Position numbers and translations under genes: made by a program. Positions 1 through 9,342 of a DNA stretch of 64,000 nt are shown here, piece by piece. Origin of the DNA: Rugosimonospora africana (GTDB lineage Bacteria; Actinomycetota; Actinomycetes; Mycobacteriales; Micromonosporaceae); contig NZ_BONZ01000027.1 in the NCBI RefSeq assembly GCF_016862975.1, forward strand, positions 124,001-188,000. Reading direction: 5' to 3'. Below the pieces are notes generated by a model. The model did no database searches. It had not been told where the DNA came from and worked only from the letters and a program-made list of their open reading frames with translations. The first letter of the stretch is position 1. Each line of letters starts with the position of its first letter.

Positions 1-1061
1 AGCGCAGGTCCGTACTTCGCCCGGGCCTCCACCCGTACCAGCGCGGACTGCATCTCGGCACCGCCCCCGCCGCCGAACAGGCCGCCGACCACCCCGGCGA
101 TCGCGATCAGGTCGGTCGGCGTGAACGGCTGCGGGCCGCCCGCGTTGGTGATCGCGTCCAGGTGACCGGTCAGCACGTACTCGCCGGGGCAGTTGACCGG
201 CCGGGCCGACATGCAGTGCGCGATGTACCCGTTGATGCCGGCCAGGTAGTCGGTCATGTCGGTGTAGAGCTGGGCGCCCCGGGCGCCCTCGGCGCGCAGG
301 GTGTCCACCTGGGCCGCCAGGTCCGCCTCGGTGTACGGCGAGTTGCGCCAGACGCTCTGCTCCAGCGCCTGGTTGCCCGGTGAGCCCCCGGCGAACGAGG
401 TCAGCGTGCCGCGGCCGACGTGGCGCAGCAGGTCCATGACGAACAGCCGGTCCTCGGCACCGGCGTATCCGGCGCCGTACATGGTGCCCGCCCGGGTGGT
501 GCCGGTGACGTGCGGTACGCCGGTGGCCTTGTCTCGCACGATGGTCACGTCCGAGCGCGGGGACTCGGTCGACTCGACCTGGCCGGCCGGTACGCCGAAC
601 GAGCTGTCGTTGTAGAACTGGCCGATCTGCTCGTCGGTCAGGCCGGTGTAGCTGTTCAGCAGGTTGGCGTACGCGTCGAGCTGGTCGGCGGAGTGCGCCG
701 GCCGGGTACCCAGCGCCTGGTGCGCGAGGATGTCGGCGAGCGTGGCGTTGCCGTTCTCGCCGGGCGGCAGGATGTCGTTGCACTGGTCCAGGCAGTAGTC
801 GTTCGCGACCAGCACGCTGGCCGAGGCCGGCCGGGCGGACAGGAACGGCGCGGTCAGGACCACCGCGCCGGTGGCGATCCCGGCGACGGCGGCGCGTAAC
901 AGTCGGCTGCGTAACGGGTGGGCGCTCAACGGGTGGGCGCTCGGTTTGTGGGTGCCTACCGGGCGAGCGCCCAGCAGGCGGGTTGGTAGCAAGCGGCGGG
1001 TGAACCGGTGGGGCGCCGAGAGCGCCAGGCTCATCGCGCGCACGACGTGACGACGCGGCAT
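1..1061 (-). CDS. Penicillin acylase family (S45) hydrolase, C-terminus cut by window edge
   Basis: Secreted Ntn-hydrolase-type amidase, the family that cleaves amide bonds in penicillins, acyl-homoserine lactones or related acyl amides. The visible 353 residues start at an ATG at 1061 with GAAGGGA about 9 bases upstream. They show a long basic presequence, a hydrophobic stretch ending in an AxA-like site (SARPASA), then the family signature VRDKATGVPHVTG followed by GTMYGAGYAGAEDRLFVMDL. The catalytic serine at the start of the beta chain would lie beyond base 1, so activity cannot be judged. The presequence carries a 15-bp repeat (SAHPL twice, then two decayed copies), which makes the true start uncertain; a later start nearer the hydrophobic segment is possible. 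It is divergent from the next gene. Confidence 0.85.
   Translation of the reverse strand, partial: MPRRHVVRAMSLALSAPHRFTRRLLPTRLLGARPVGTHKPSAHPLSAHPLRSRLLRAAVAGIATGAVVLTAPFLSARPASASVLVANDYCLDQCNDILPPGENGNATLADILAHQALGTRPAHSADQLDAYANLLNSYTGLTDEQIGQFYNDSSFGVPAGQVESTESPRSDVTIVRDKATGVPHVTGTTRAGTMYGAGYAGAEDRLFVMDLLRHVGRGTLTSFAGGSPGNQALEQSVWRNSPYTEADLAAQVDTLRAEGARGAQLYTDMTDYLAGINGYIAHCMSARPVNCPGEYVLTGHLDAITNAGGPQPFTPTDLIAIAGVVGGLFGGGGGAEMQSALVRVEARAKYGPA
913..972. repeat. 15-bp tandem repeat, about 4 copies, inside a presequence
   Basis: Two exact copies of AACGGGTGGGCGCTC (913-927 and 928-942) are followed by two decayed copies to about 972. Read on the minus strand they encode the repeated SAHPL of the acylase N-terminus. 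The array preserves frame, but the region may be untranslated if the real start lies downstream. Confidence 0.75.
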
Positions 1062-1297
1062 GGCTGCGGTTCCCTTCAGGCGGGCCGGGGCGTGCGCCGC
1101 GCCCGACCAGGATGTGAATGGGGTTCGCATACCGGATGGTAAGTTCTCACGGATCGACGGTGCCGAATGTCGAGGTTTGATTCACATGGTGCAGATGACG
1201 GCAAACGGGACGAGCTGTCGACGGCCACCGGGCGACCCCGACATTTCGCGACCTAGGTGACTGGCGCCGGCAAACCCGGAAGTGCGATTGTCGTGCG

Positions 1298-3418
1298 GTG
1301 GAGAGCGCAGCCGATCTCGAACTCGACAATGCGGACACCGGTGCGCCGGCCGCGGCCGGCGCCGCGTCGCAGGCCGGTGGCATGCCGGCGGGCACGGGCG
1401 CGCCCGCCGGGAAGGGCGCACAGGCCGCGAAGAACACCCCGGCCGGCAAGGCCGCTCCGGCTGCCCGGAGCGCTTCGGCTGCCGAGAGCGCCCCGGCTGA
1501 GAAGAGCGGCGCGGCTGAGAAGAGCGCCCCGGCTGCCCAGAGCGCCGGGACGGTCAGGGGCGCGGCGGCCAAGAGCGGCGCGGGCGGCCGGAGAGGGCCG
1601 GCTGCCGGGGCCGCCCAGCCCGCCAGACCAGCCCAGACCGCCAGACCCGCCCAGACCGCCAGGACCGCACAGACAGCCAGGAACGCCCAGACCGGCAGGA
1701 ATGCCCCGGCCGGTCGGGGCACGCCGGGCGAGACCGCGTCGGCGGTCGAGGGCGACGCCGCGCTGAGCTGGGCCGCACGGGTGCAGCGGCTGGAGGCCGA
1801 GTTGGCCGGACTGCGCCGGGCGATGCGCGGCCGGGCGCTGATCGAGCAGGCCAAGGGGCTGCTCGCCGGTACCCTCGACTGCACGCCGGACGCCGCGTTC
1901 GAGCACCTCTCCCGGCTGTCCCAGCACGAGAACCGCCGGCTGGTCGAGGTGGCGGCCCGGATCATGGGTACCGCCGTCCCCGCCGGCCTCGACGATCCCG
2001 AGCCGGAACCGGCGGGCGAGGCGACCGCGTTCGAGCCGACCGTGTACGTCAACGCCGCCCCGGAATCCGACGATCCGGCCGCCGCGGCGTCGGTCGGCGG
2101 GTCGGGCCTGTCCGCCGAGGCCCGGGTCCGGCTGCAGATCGTGTCCACCGCCGTGCAATCCGCCCAGACCGTCAGCGAGCTGGCCGAGCGGCTGCTCTCC
2201 GAGGGCGTCGCGTCGCTTGAGGCGGACGCGGTGCTCATCTACGTCGCCGAACCGGACGGGGCGCTGCGGATGGCCAGCTGCGCCGGGCTGCCGGCCCAGG
2301 TGGCCAGCGACTGGCAGCGGATCCCGTCGGCGGTACCCACCGTGCTCGGCGAGGCGATCTCCACCGGAGCGCCGCTCTGGTTCACCGCCCGGGACAGGCA
2401 CGGGTACCTGCTGGTCGGCGACGGCGCCGCCCGGGCCGCCCTGCCGCTGCGCAACGCCGGGCGCACGTTCGGCTGCCTGGAACCGATCTGGGCGCAGCCG
2501 CGCGAGTTCTCCCCGGCCGATCGAGCCTACCTGGAGGCTCTGGCCGCCGCGGTCGCCAAGCGGATCTGGCAGCTCGACCGGCTGGCCGCCGATGTGTTGG
2601 CCGCCCCCGGCCACTGGTTGCAGTCCGCGGTGGACGCCATCGCGGCCCCGACCCTGCTGCTGTCGCCGGTTCGCGACGACAGCGGGACGGTCACCGACTT
2701 CACCATCGACTTCGCGTCGTCCCAGTCCGGGCAGCCCTACGACCAGGAGCCGGCCGATCTGGTCGGCGCCCGGCTCCTGGACGTGCGCCCCACCCTGGCC
2801 ATGGCCGGCGTCTTCGACGCGTTCCGGCAGGTGTTGCTGACCGGTACGCCGTGGCAGCGGGCCGCGCAGACCGAGACGATCCTGGTACGCGGCCGGCCCC
2901 GGCAGGTGCTGATCAGCCACTCCGCCGCCCGGCTCGGCGACGGACTGCTGGCCAGCTGGCAGGTGCACGACGCCGAGGCGGAACTGGCCCGCGTGGCCGT
3001 CGTCGAGGAGTTGGGCAGGCTCGGGTACGGCGAGTGGGACCTGGGTACCGGGCAGCTGCGCTGGTCGGCCGGCCTGTACCGGATCTTCGACCGGAGCCCG
3101 TCGCGGGGGCCGCTGTCGCTGGACGAGGTCCCCGCGCACGTGGTTCCGGAGGACCTTCCGGAGCTGGAGCGGGAGCTCCGCGCGCTGGTCGCCGGGCGGG
3201 AACCGGGGGAGATCCGGTTCCGGATCGGCACCCGGACCGGCCCCAAGACCCTGCGGGTGCTCATCCGGCCCAGCTACGACGCGGGCGGCGAGCTGACCGT
3301 GGTGCACGCGGTCGCGCAGGACGTGACCGAGCTCGCGCTGCGGGCCGATACCGCCCGCCGGGACCAGCACGCCGCGGCCATGCGGCGGGTGCACCGGGGC
3401 GGTCGCCCAGGCGCCTGA
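1298..3418 (+). CDS. ANTAR-GAF-PAS-PAS signalling protein with repetitive disordered N-terminus
   Basis: A soluble 706-residue multi-domain sensor. Residues 31-84 and 109-138 are Ala/Pro/Lys- and Ala/Gln/Thr-rich hexapeptide arrays. Residues about 155-225 look like an ANTAR RNA-binding helical domain (RGRALIEQAKGLLAG is typical). Residues about 275-420 are GAF, 445-560 PAS and 570-685 a second PAS (YGEWDLGTGQLRWSAGLYRI). No kinase or phosphatase domain follows. ANTAR proteins act as RNA antiterminators, so a ligand-gated antiterminator is the natural inference. ANTAR is usually C-terminal to GAF/PAS, so the order here is inverted. The GTG at 1298 lies six bases after GATTGT, a weak leaderless-type -10; a start downstream of the repeats cannot be excluded. 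Confidence 0.7.
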   Translation: MESAADLELDNADTGAPAAAGAASQAGGMPAGTGAPAGKGAQAAKNTPAGKAAPAARSASAAESAPAEKSGAAEKSAPAAQSAGTVRGAAAKSGAGGRRGPAAGAAQPARPAQTARPAQTARTAQTARNAQTGRNAPAGRGTPGETASAVEGDAALSWAARVQRLEAELAGLRRAMRGRALIEQAKGLLAGTLDCTPDAAFEHLSRLSQHENRRLVEVAARIMGTAVPAGLDDPEPEPAGEATAFEPTVYVNAAPESDDPAAAASVGGSGLSAEARVRLQIVSTAVQSAQTVSELAERLLSEGVASLEADAVLIYVAEPDGALRMASCAGLPAQVASDWQRIPSAVPTVLGEAISTGAPLWFTARDRHGYLLVGDGAARAALPLRNAGRTFGCLEPIWAQPREFSPADRAYLEALAAAVAKRIWQLDRLAADVLAAPGHWLQSAVDAIAAPTLLLSPVRDDSGTVTDFTIDFASSQSGQPYDQEPADLVGARLLDVRPTLAMAGVFDAFRQVLLTGTPWQRAAQTETILVRGRPRQVLISHSAARLGDGLLASWQVHDAEAELARVAVVEELGRLGYGEWDLGTGQLRWSAGLYRIFDRSPSRGPLSLDEVPAHVVPEDLPELERELRALVAGREPGEIRFRIGTRTGPKTLRVLIRPSYDAGGELTVVHAVAQDVTELALRADTARRDQHAAAMRRVHRGGRPGA
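1388..1549. repeat. 18-bp coding tandem repeat, about 9 units
   Basis: In-frame 18-bp units encode AGTGAP, AGKGAQ, AAKNTP, AGKAAP, AARSAS, AAESAP, AEKSGA, AEKSAP and AAQSAG in the N-terminus of the ANTAR protein. The units differ mainly at third and Lys/Glu positions, so the array is old and kept in frame. Confidence 0.85.
1622..1711. repeat. 18-bp coding tandem repeat, 5 units
   Basis: Five in-frame units encode ARPAQT, ARPAQT, ARTAQT, ARNAQT and GRNAPA, just upstream of the ANTAR domain. This is a second, younger-looking hexapeptide array in the same gene. Confidence 0.85.
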
Positions 3419-3536
3419 GGCGCCCGGACGGCTGGCCGGCGGGCTGGAGAGGGTACCGGTGACGGCCGGTCGCGCGGTTGGCGGCGCCGGCCGGGCGTAT
3501 CGTCACCGTGACGCGGAGGGGGACGGACGCCGGGGG

Positions 3537-4496
3537 ATGAGCGCGGACACCGTACGGGATGAGGACCACCAGGTCGGCACGCCCGTGGGCCTGGCCCACG
3601 AGGCGCTGCTCTATCGCGGTACCGACGAACTCGTCGCCGCGATCGTGCCGGTTGTCCGGGACGCCCTGGCGGCCGGTGAACCCGTGCTCGTCGCCATGCC
3701 CGGGCCCAACCTGGACCTGCTGGCCGCGGCCCTGGGCGACGCGGCGGACGGGCTCCGCCTGGTCGACATGGCCGAGGCCGGCCGCAACCCGGGCCGGATC
3801 ATCCCCTGGATACTGCACGCGTTCATCCAGGAGCACGCCGGACGGCGGGTCCGGATCGTCGGCGAGCCGGTCTGGGCGGGCCGCACCGACGAGGAGTACC
3901 CGGCGTGCGCGCAGCACGAGGCGCTGGTCAACGTGACGCTCGCCGGCTGCGCGGCGGCCATCGTCTGCCTGTACGACGTGTCGGGTCTGGCCCCGCACGT
4001 CCTGACCGATGCGAAGCGCACGCACCCGGTGATGCTCGGCGAGGGCCGGCGCTGGTCCAGCCCCGACTACCGGCCGGAGACCGTGGTCGGCGCGTACAAC
4101 CAGCCGCTGCCTGACGTGCCGTCCAGCGCCGACGCGGTGGACTTCGACGGCACCGGGCTGGCCGGCCTGCGCGACCTGGTCGCCGACCACGCGCGGCGCG
4201 CGGGGATGATCGAGCGTCGGGTGGTCGACTTCCAACTCGCGGTGAACGAACTGGTCAGCAACGCGGTGCTGCACGGAGCCGGTGGCGGCACGCTGTGGAT
4301 CTGGACGGTGGCCGGAGCCGTGGCCTGCGAGGTGCGCGACCGGGGCCGGGCGGTGGTGCCGCTGGCCGGTCGGGTGCCGCCGGGCCCGGGCAGCGTCCGC
4401 GGCCGGGGGCTGGTGCTGGTGAACTACGTCAGCGACCTGGTCCGCATCCACACCCAGCCGGACGGCACCGCGATCAGGCTCTACATGCGCTTCTGA
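3537..4496 (+). CDS. MEDS domain / HATPase_c_2 anti-sigma-factor-kinase-like protein
   Basis: A 319-residue cytosolic protein. The N-terminal half (GLAHEALLY to about residue 190) matches the MEDS sensory domain of DcmR-like proteins, and the C-terminal half is an RsbW-like GHKL ATPase (N-box VNELVSNAVLHG, G1 CEVRDRGRA, G2 GRGLVLVNYVSD). By family it would bind a stress sigma factor or anti-anti-sigma factor and respond to a ligand. I chose the ATG at 3537, with GGGGG just upstream; an in-frame GTG at 3459 would add 26 residues with no domain content. It follows the ANTAR protein by about 120 bases, so the two may form a signalling pair. A SigB/F-type sigma factor lies at 36.0 kb, but no link is shown. 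Confidence 0.82.
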   Translation: MSADTVRDEDHQVGTPVGLAHEALLYRGTDELVAAIVPVVRDALAAGEPVLVAMPGPNLDLLAAALGDAADGLRLVDMAEAGRNPGRIIPWILHAFIQEHAGRRVRIVGEPVWAGRTDEEYPACAQHEALVNVTLAGCAAAIVCLYDVSGLAPHVLTDAKRTHPVMLGEGRRWSSPDYRPETVVGAYNQPLPDVPSSADAVDFDGTGLAGLRDLVADHARRAGMIERRVVDFQLAVNELVSNAVLHGAGGGTLWIWTVAGAVACEVRDRGRAVVPLAGRVPPGPGSVRGRGLVLVNYVSDLVRIHTQPDGTAIRLYMRF

Positions 4497-4519
4497 CGCC
4501 GGATTCCTTCTGACGCCGG
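4491..4519. repeat. Duplicated stop-codon region (12 bp x 2)
   Basis: TTCTGACGCCGG occurs at 4491-4502, containing the stop codon of the MEDS gene, and again at 4508-4519. It is one of several cases in this window where the end of a gene is copied just downstream. Confidence 0.7.
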
Positions 4520-4569
4520 CTGCGCTTCATGGCGCCTGCGTCGGCGCCGGACGCGCGTATGGCGCCGGG

Positions 4570-5898
4570 TCAAGCCGTCGTCTCGTCCACGTCCGCGGGC
4601 GCCGCCGGCCGCTGCGCGGGGACTGCCGGGCCTCCGGCGCCGGCCAGTTCGACGCCGCTGGTCCGCGCGGTACCGAACCGTATGCCCCGGGCTTCGCCGC
4701 CGAGCGCGGTGAGTACCGCGACCGCGACCAGTACCGGGATCACGGTGGCCGCCAGCGCGAACGGGTACCCGTGGCTGGCCGCCAGGGACTGCTGGATCGG
4801 CAGGTTGAACGCGGCCAGGCAGTTGCCCAGTTGGTACGTCACGCCGGGATAGAAGCCCCGGATCTCGTCCGGGCTCAACTCGGTCAGGTGCGCCGGGATG
4901 ACGCCCCACGCGCCCTGCACCATGATCTGCATCAGGAACGAGCCGAGGCACAGCATGCCGGCGCTGGTCGAGTACGCGAAGATCGGCAGGATCGGCAACC
5001 CGAGCACGGCACAGATGACGATCATGCGCCGGCGGCCGAACCGCTGAGACAGGGCGCCGACGGTGGTACCGCCGATGATCGCGCCAACGTTGTAGATGAC
5101 CGCGATCCAGGTGGCCGTCGTCGCGGACAGGCCGATGCCCTCCTTGAGGAACGTCGGGTACACGTCCTGAGTGCCGTGACTCATCCAGTTGAACGCCGTC
5201 ATCAGCAGGACGAGGAACACGAAGCGGCGGAGGATCACCGGGTTGAGCAGCACCTGCCGCATGCCGGTGCGGGTGCGTTCCTGCCGCTGCCGGGCCGCCT
5301 CCCACACCTCCGACTCGCGTACCCGGCTGCGCACGTACAGGCTGATCAGCGCCGGGATGATGGAGAGCCCGAACAGCCAGCGCCAGGACAGGCCGCCGAC
5401 CGAGTGCACCAGCAGGAACGCCACCGAGGCGAGCAGGTACCCGATCGAGTACCCCTCCTGCAGGATCCCGGAGAACAGCCCCCGCCGGTTCGCCGGGATC
5501 TTCTCCATGGCAAGGGCAGCGCCCAGGCCCCATTCGCCGCCCATGCCCACGCCGTAGAGCAGCCGCAGGATCAGAAGCACGGTGAAGTTCGGCGCGAACG
5601 CGCACGCGAAGCCGACGATCGAGTAGAACGTCACGTCGACCATCAGCGGCCTGCGCCGCCCGACCCGGTCCGCCCACAGCCCGAACAGCAGGGCGCCCAC
5701 CGGCCGCATGAGCAGCGTGGCCGTGGTCAGGAACGCCATCCGGGTCAGCGGTACGCCGAAGTCCTTGGCGATGTCGGCATAGACCAGCACGACGATGAAG
5801 TAGTCGAACGCGTCCATCGACCAACCCAGCAGGGCCGCGAAAAACGCGTTGCGCTGGTCGGCGTCGAGCCGATCGCGAGGGGCGGCGACAGCAGACAT
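4570..5898 (-). CDS. MFS transporter, sialate/lactate (SHS-like) type
   Basis: A 442-residue 12-helix permease of the major facilitator superfamily. The sequence opens with [22 protein letters not shown], carries the inter-helix motif [14 protein letters not shown] after TM2, and has [15 protein letters not shown] in TM4, the pattern seen in SHS/metabolite:H+ symporters for organic acids or sugar acids. Substrate cannot be read from sequence. Start ATG 5898 has GGAG about 10 bases upstream, and an A/T-rich patch (TAAGAT near 5930 on the minus strand) could be the -10. The glucarate operon lies 4.5 kb away, so import of an organic acid is possible, but no shared operator was found. Confidence 0.88.
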   Translation of the reverse strand: MSAVAAPRDRLDADQRNAFFAALLGWSMDAFDYFIVVLVYADIAKDFGVPLTRMAFLTTATLLMRPVGALLFGLWADRVGRRRPLMVDVTFYSIVGFACAFAPNFTVLLILRLLYGVGMGGEWGLGAALAMEKIPANRRGLFSGILQEGYSIGYLLASVAFLLVHSVGGLSWRWLFGLSIIPALISLYVRSRVRESEVWEAARQRQERTRTGMRQVLLNPVILRRFVFLVLLMTAFNWMSHGTQDVYPTFLKEGIGLSATTATWIAVIYNVGAIIGGTTVGALSQRFGRRRMIVICAVLGLPILPIFAYSTSAGMLCLGSFLMQIMVQGAWGVIPAHLTELSPDEIRGFYPGVTYQLGNCLAAFNLPIQQSLAASHGYPFALAATVIPVLVAVAVLTALGGEARGIRFGTARTSGVELAGAGGPAVPAQRPAAPADVDETTA

Positions 5899-5976
5899 GA
5901 TCTCGTGTCTCCAGAGATCAAAAATCTTAAACCTGTCTCGGCGTATCCGAGTCCGCGAGTTCGCCCAGGACCGGCC

Positions 5977-5990
5977 CTAGGCATACCTAG
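5977..5990. promoter_or_regulatory. Palindrome CTAGG-N4-CCTAG upstream of the MFS gene
   Basis: A perfect 5-bp-arm palindrome sits 79 bases upstream of the MFS start codon. The size suits a GntR- or MarR-like dimer. No regulator gene is adjacent. Confidence 0.4.
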
Positions 5991-6153
5991 TCCGCCCCTG
6001 GCCTCTGGCCGAGCCGGCTAGGTACTGCGCGCCGCCGAAGATAGGTAATCGGTCCCGATGGCTGCGGTCCCTTACCACGCGAGTATGGAACCACGCCGGA
6101 AACAGATCGGCGTGAGGAAGCCGGAAGCGACCGGCACGACGAAGGAGACCGAA

Positions 6154-6369
6154 ATGTTCACCCACCCGGACCTGCTGCTCGCTCAGCAGAAGCAGCATCA
6201 GCGCGACCTGATCACGCAGGCCGCCGAGTACCGGCTGCTGGCCGCCGCCCGCCGTTCGCGGCGGGCGCGCCGCGGCGCCAGTGACGCGGGTATCACGCCC
6301 GTGGTACGCGGCCGACCAGCCGGTAACCTTGCTCCGTGCGGACCACACGCGGCGGCGTCAGCCCGATGA
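6154..6369 (+). CDS. Small basic hypothetical protein
   Basis: A 71-residue protein beginning [19 protein letters not shown], with a helical N-half, an Arg-rich middle (RRSRRARRG) and a Gly/Pro/Ala tail. The start is clear: GAAGGAG lies eight bases before the ATG at 6154. The opening resembles short actinobacterial proteins of unknown role; that is recollection and was not searched. Its 3' end overlaps the LuxR gene by 34 bases in another frame, and the LuxR promoter box lies inside this gene. Function unknown. Confidence 0.6.
   Translation: MFTHPDLLLAQQKQHQRDLITQAAEYRLLAAARRSRRARRGASDAGITPVVRGRPAGNLAPCGPHAAASAR
6324..6329 (+). promoter_or_regulatory. -10 box TAACCT of leaderless LuxR gene
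   Basis: TAACCT ends exactly six bases before the GTG at 6336, so transcription would start at or next to the start codon. Confidence 0.55.
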
Positions 6370-9089
6370 TGATCGGGCGAGATCACGAACTGCGCCAGTT
6401 GACGCGGCTCGTGACGACGCCCCGTCCGCACGTCGCGATCGTGGCGGGCGAGGCGGGCATCGGTAAGACCCGGCTCATCCAGGAGCTGCTGGCGACCCTC
6501 CCGCCGGAAGCCGTGGTGCTGACCGGGCAGGCCGAGCCCGGCTCGCTCGCCCGCCCCTATGAGGTGCTGCTGGACGCGATCGACGCGGCCGACGAGGACC
6601 GGGTCGACAGCATCGCGCTGGCGGCGCTGACCGATCCGGCCCGCAGCCCGGTCGAGCGGCTGCACGCCGGGCTGCTGATCCTCGCCGGCCTGGTCGGCGA
6701 CGCGCCGGCGGTGATCGTCTTCGAAGACCTGCACTGGGCCGACTCGGAGAGCGCCGCGCTGTTCGAGCGGCTCGCCGACCAGCCCGGCCAGCGGTTGCTG
6801 ATCGGCACGTACCGGCCCGACGAGGTCACCAACCGTCAACCGATCGCCGCGCTGCTGGGCCGGTTGGAGCGCCGGCACGCGGTGGTGAACGTGCGGCTCG
6901 GGCGGTTGACCGAGGCACAGACCGCGGCGCTGCTGGCCGCCGCGACCGGGCGTCCGGCGCCGTACCGGACGGTCGCCGCGCTGCACCAGCGCACCGGCGG
7001 AAACCCGTTCTTCCTCGAGGAGCTGCTGCGCGGATATGCCGGGGAGGACCTGGAGACGCTCTGCGAGCGGCCGCTGCCCTGGAGCCTGGCCGAGGTGCTG
7101 CGCCGGCAGGTCGACGACCTCGGGCCGGACAGCCGCCGGATCGTCGAGGCAGCCGCCATCCTCGGCTACCGGGTGCCGTTCGACCTGCTCGCCGCCGTGA
7201 CCTCAGCCGGCGAGGACGAGCTGATCGGCGTCCTGCGCGAGCTGGTCACCCGGGGTGTCCTGGTGGAGTCCGGCGAGGACGAGTTCAGCTTCCGGCACGC
7301 GCTGGTCCGGGAAGCCCTGGCCGAGCAGATGCTGGGCCGGCAGCGCCGCCGGCTGCACGAGTCGGCGCTGGAGGCACTGCTGGCGGCCGGCGGATCCGAC
7401 CCGGCAATGGTCGCGTACCACGCCCGGCGGGCCGGCCGGTACGACGACATGGTGGTCGCGGCCCGCCGCGGCAGCGCGCTGTACCTGGCCATCGGCTCGG
7501 CGTACCAGGCGCTCCAGCTGGCCGAGATGGGGCTGGAGGAGGTCGGCGAGGACGCCGAGCTGCTGGGTGCGGCGGCCCGGGCGGCCTGGCTGGTCGGCCT
7601 GCTGGACGACGCCGTCGGGTACGCCCGCCGGTGGCGCGACCGCGCGCCGACCACGGACGAGCGCGCCGACGCGCTGTACCTGATGATCCGGCTGGCCTGG
7701 GAGACCGACGACCTCGACGAGATGCGGGCGCTGACCGACGAGATGCAGCAGCTGATCACCGAGCTTCCGCCCGGCCCGAAGCAGGCGCTGGCGATGACCG
7801 CGGTAGCCCAGTCGACCATGCTGCGCGGTGAGCCGGACGAGAGCCTGGCCTGGTCGCAACGCGCGCTGGAGCTGGCCGAGCGGCTGGACCTGCCGAACAT
7901 GCGGCTGGCCGCGCTGGTGGAGAAGGGCTCGGTGCTCGTCGACTGCCTGGAGACCGCGGAAGAGGGCCGGGCGATGCTGACCGGGCTGGTCGACGAGGCG
8001 GAGAAGCTGGGCGAGTGGGTACTGGCCGCGCGGGCGCTGAACAACCTCGTCCAGGGGGTACCGACCGCCGAGTCCACCGAGCACGCCGAGTTGCTCGAGC
8101 GGATGCGCGTCGACGCCGAGCGGGCCGGGTTCGAGTCGCTGGCCGTGGCGGCCTACTTCCAGGGCCGTGCCCGGCTGGCGGTCCGCGAGGGCCGGCTCGA
8201 CGCGGCGATGGCCGCGCTGGAGCAGGGGCAGGCGCGGGACCGGGGATATCTGCGATGGGGCCAGCGCAGCGGGTTCCACGCGGTGTTCCTCGCCGGACTG
8301 AGCCTGGAGGCCGGTGAGCTGAACCGGGTCGAGGAGATCGTGGCCGAGCTGCGTGCCGCGGCGGCGCGCGGCGACCGCAGCGCCGGGCTGGTGGTCCCGG
8401 GCATCGCGCTGCACCTCGCCGCCCGGCGTGGTGACCTGGCCACCGCCGACGGGCTGGTCGACGAGCTGATCGCGGCGATGAACGACTCACCGTGGCGCAG
8501 CCAGTCGCAGGCACACGACCTGGTCTCCGCCGGACTGCACGTGGGCCTGCCGCTCTCCCGGATCGCCGAGATCGCGCACAACCTGCTCGGCCCGGACATC
8601 TGGGACGACTACCGGATCCTGGTCGACGCCCAGCTGGCCGAGGCACGGGGCGAGCACGAGGCCGCGCTGGCCGGCTACCTCCGGGTGGCCGGGTCGCCGG
8701 TGCCGCCGCCGTCGGTACGCGGGACCGCCGAGTTGGGAGCGGCCAGCTGCCTGCTCGCGCTCGACCGGCCCGGGCCGGCCGGCGAGCACGTGACGAACGC
8801 GGGTGCCCTGCTGGCCCACTGGAGCGGCTGGCGGGTCGAGCAACTGGACGCACTGCGCGCCCGGCTCGGCCTCGAGCCGGCGGACGGCCAGCGTACGGTG
8901 ACCGGCACCGGCGCGCTGACGCCGCGCGAGCGCGAGGTGGCGCTGCTGATCGCCGACGGGCTCACCAACGCGGAGCTGGCCCGCAGGCTCTACATCTCGC
9001 CGAAGACCGCAGCCGTGCACGTCTCCAACATCCTGCGCAAGCTCGGCGTGTCCTCGCGCACCGAGGTGGAGGGCGCGGTCCGGCGCTGA
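6336..9089 (+). CDS. LuxR-family ATPase regulator (LAL type)
   Basis: A 917-residue transcription activator of the large ATP-binding LuxR (LAL/MalT-like) class. It has an N-terminal AAA-type NTPase with Walker A GEAGIGKT (about residues 38-45) and Walker [12 protein letters not shown], a long TPR-like helical middle, and a C-terminal LuxR helix-turn-helix ([20 protein letters not shown] ... [19 protein letters not shown]). These proteins switch on catabolic or secondary-metabolite genes in response to an inducer. The GTG start at 6336 is supported by the six-base spacing from TAACCT; ATG codons at 6366 and 6369 are alternatives without a ribosome site. The target is unknown. The downstream acetyltransferase gene has its own operator-like palindromes. 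Confidence 0.9.
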   Translation: MRTTRGGVSPMMIGRDHELRQLTRLVTTPRPHVAIVAGEAGIGKTRLIQELLATLPPEAVVLTGQAEPGSLARPYEVLLDAIDAADEDRVDSIALAALTDPARSPVERLHAGLLILAGLVGDAPAVIVFEDLHWADSESAALFERLADQPGQRLLIGTYRPDEVTNRQPIAALLGRLERRHAVVNVRLGRLTEAQTAALLAAATGRPAPYRTVAALHQRTGGNPFFLEELLRGYAGEDLETLCERPLPWSLAEVLRRQVDDLGPDSRRIVEAAAILGYRVPFDLLAAVTSAGEDELIGVLRELVTRGVLVESGEDEFSFRHALVREALAEQMLGRQRRRLHESALEALLAAGGSDPAMVAYHARRAGRYDDMVVAARRGSALYLAIGSAYQALQLAEMGLEEVGEDAELLGAAARAAWLVGLLDDAVGYARRWRDRAPTTDERADALYLMIRLAWETDDLDEMRALTDEMQQLITELPPGPKQALAMTAVAQSTMLRGEPDESLAWSQRALELAERLDLPNMRLAALVEKGSVLVDCLETAEEGRAMLTGLVDEAEKLGEWVLAARALNNLVQGVPTAESTEHAELLERMRVDAERAGFESLAVAAYFQGRARLAVREGRLDAAMAALEQGQARDRGYLRWGQRSGFHAVFLAGLSLEAGELNRVEEIVAELRAAAARGDRSAGLVVPGIALHLAARRGDLATADGLVDELIAAMNDSPWRSQSQAHDLVSAGLHVGLPLSRIAEIAHNLLGPDIWDDYRILVDAQLAEARGEHEAALAGYLRVAGSPVPPPSVRGTAELGAASCLLALDRPGPAGEHVTNAGALLAHWSGWRVEQLDALRARLGLEPADGQRTVTGTGALTPREREVALLIADGLTNAELARRLYISPKTAAVHVSNILRKLGVSSRTEVEGAVRR

Positions 9090-9148
9090 GTTGGTCCGGG
9101 GCCGAGTGAAAAGCGGTTGCCCGCCAGTGCCGCGTCCGGCAGCCTGGC

Positions 9149-9169
9149 TGTCGCACCGGTGTGACGACA
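9149..9169. promoter_or_regulatory. Operator-like palindrome TGTCG-N11-CGACA, copy 1
   Basis: A 21-bp imperfect palindrome with core CACCGG. It forms a pair with the copy at 9192-9212; start-to-start distance is 43 bp, about four DNA turns. It lies in the gap between the LuxR and GNAT genes. Confidence 0.55.
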
Positions 9170-9191
9170 CTGCCGCGCCTGCATGACGAAC

Positions 9192-9212
9192 TGTCGCACC
9201 GGCATCACGACA
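9192..9212. promoter_or_regulatory. Operator-like palindrome TGTCG-N11-CGACA, copy 2
   Basis: Second copy of the 21-bp element, sharing the first 12 bases TGTCGCACCGG(C) apart from one change, and both arms. It is 131 bp upstream of the GNAT start. A TetR-like dimer pair is a plausible reader. Confidence 0.55.
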
Positions 9213-9342
9213 CCTTCGAGAGGGCTGAGGCCACCCCGCAGTCAGGCGAGCCGCCCCGGCGGTCGCCCGATCCCCACCGACCACGGTGGTTGGCGGCTGC
9301 CCAGCTCCTCTTTTACCTCTCTCACGAAGGTGTCTGTCTACA

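Noticed and set aside
4771-6021. Plus-strand frame of 416 codons opposite the MFS gene
   Set aside because: Gln/His/Arg-rich shadow of the permease; no membrane or domain pattern.
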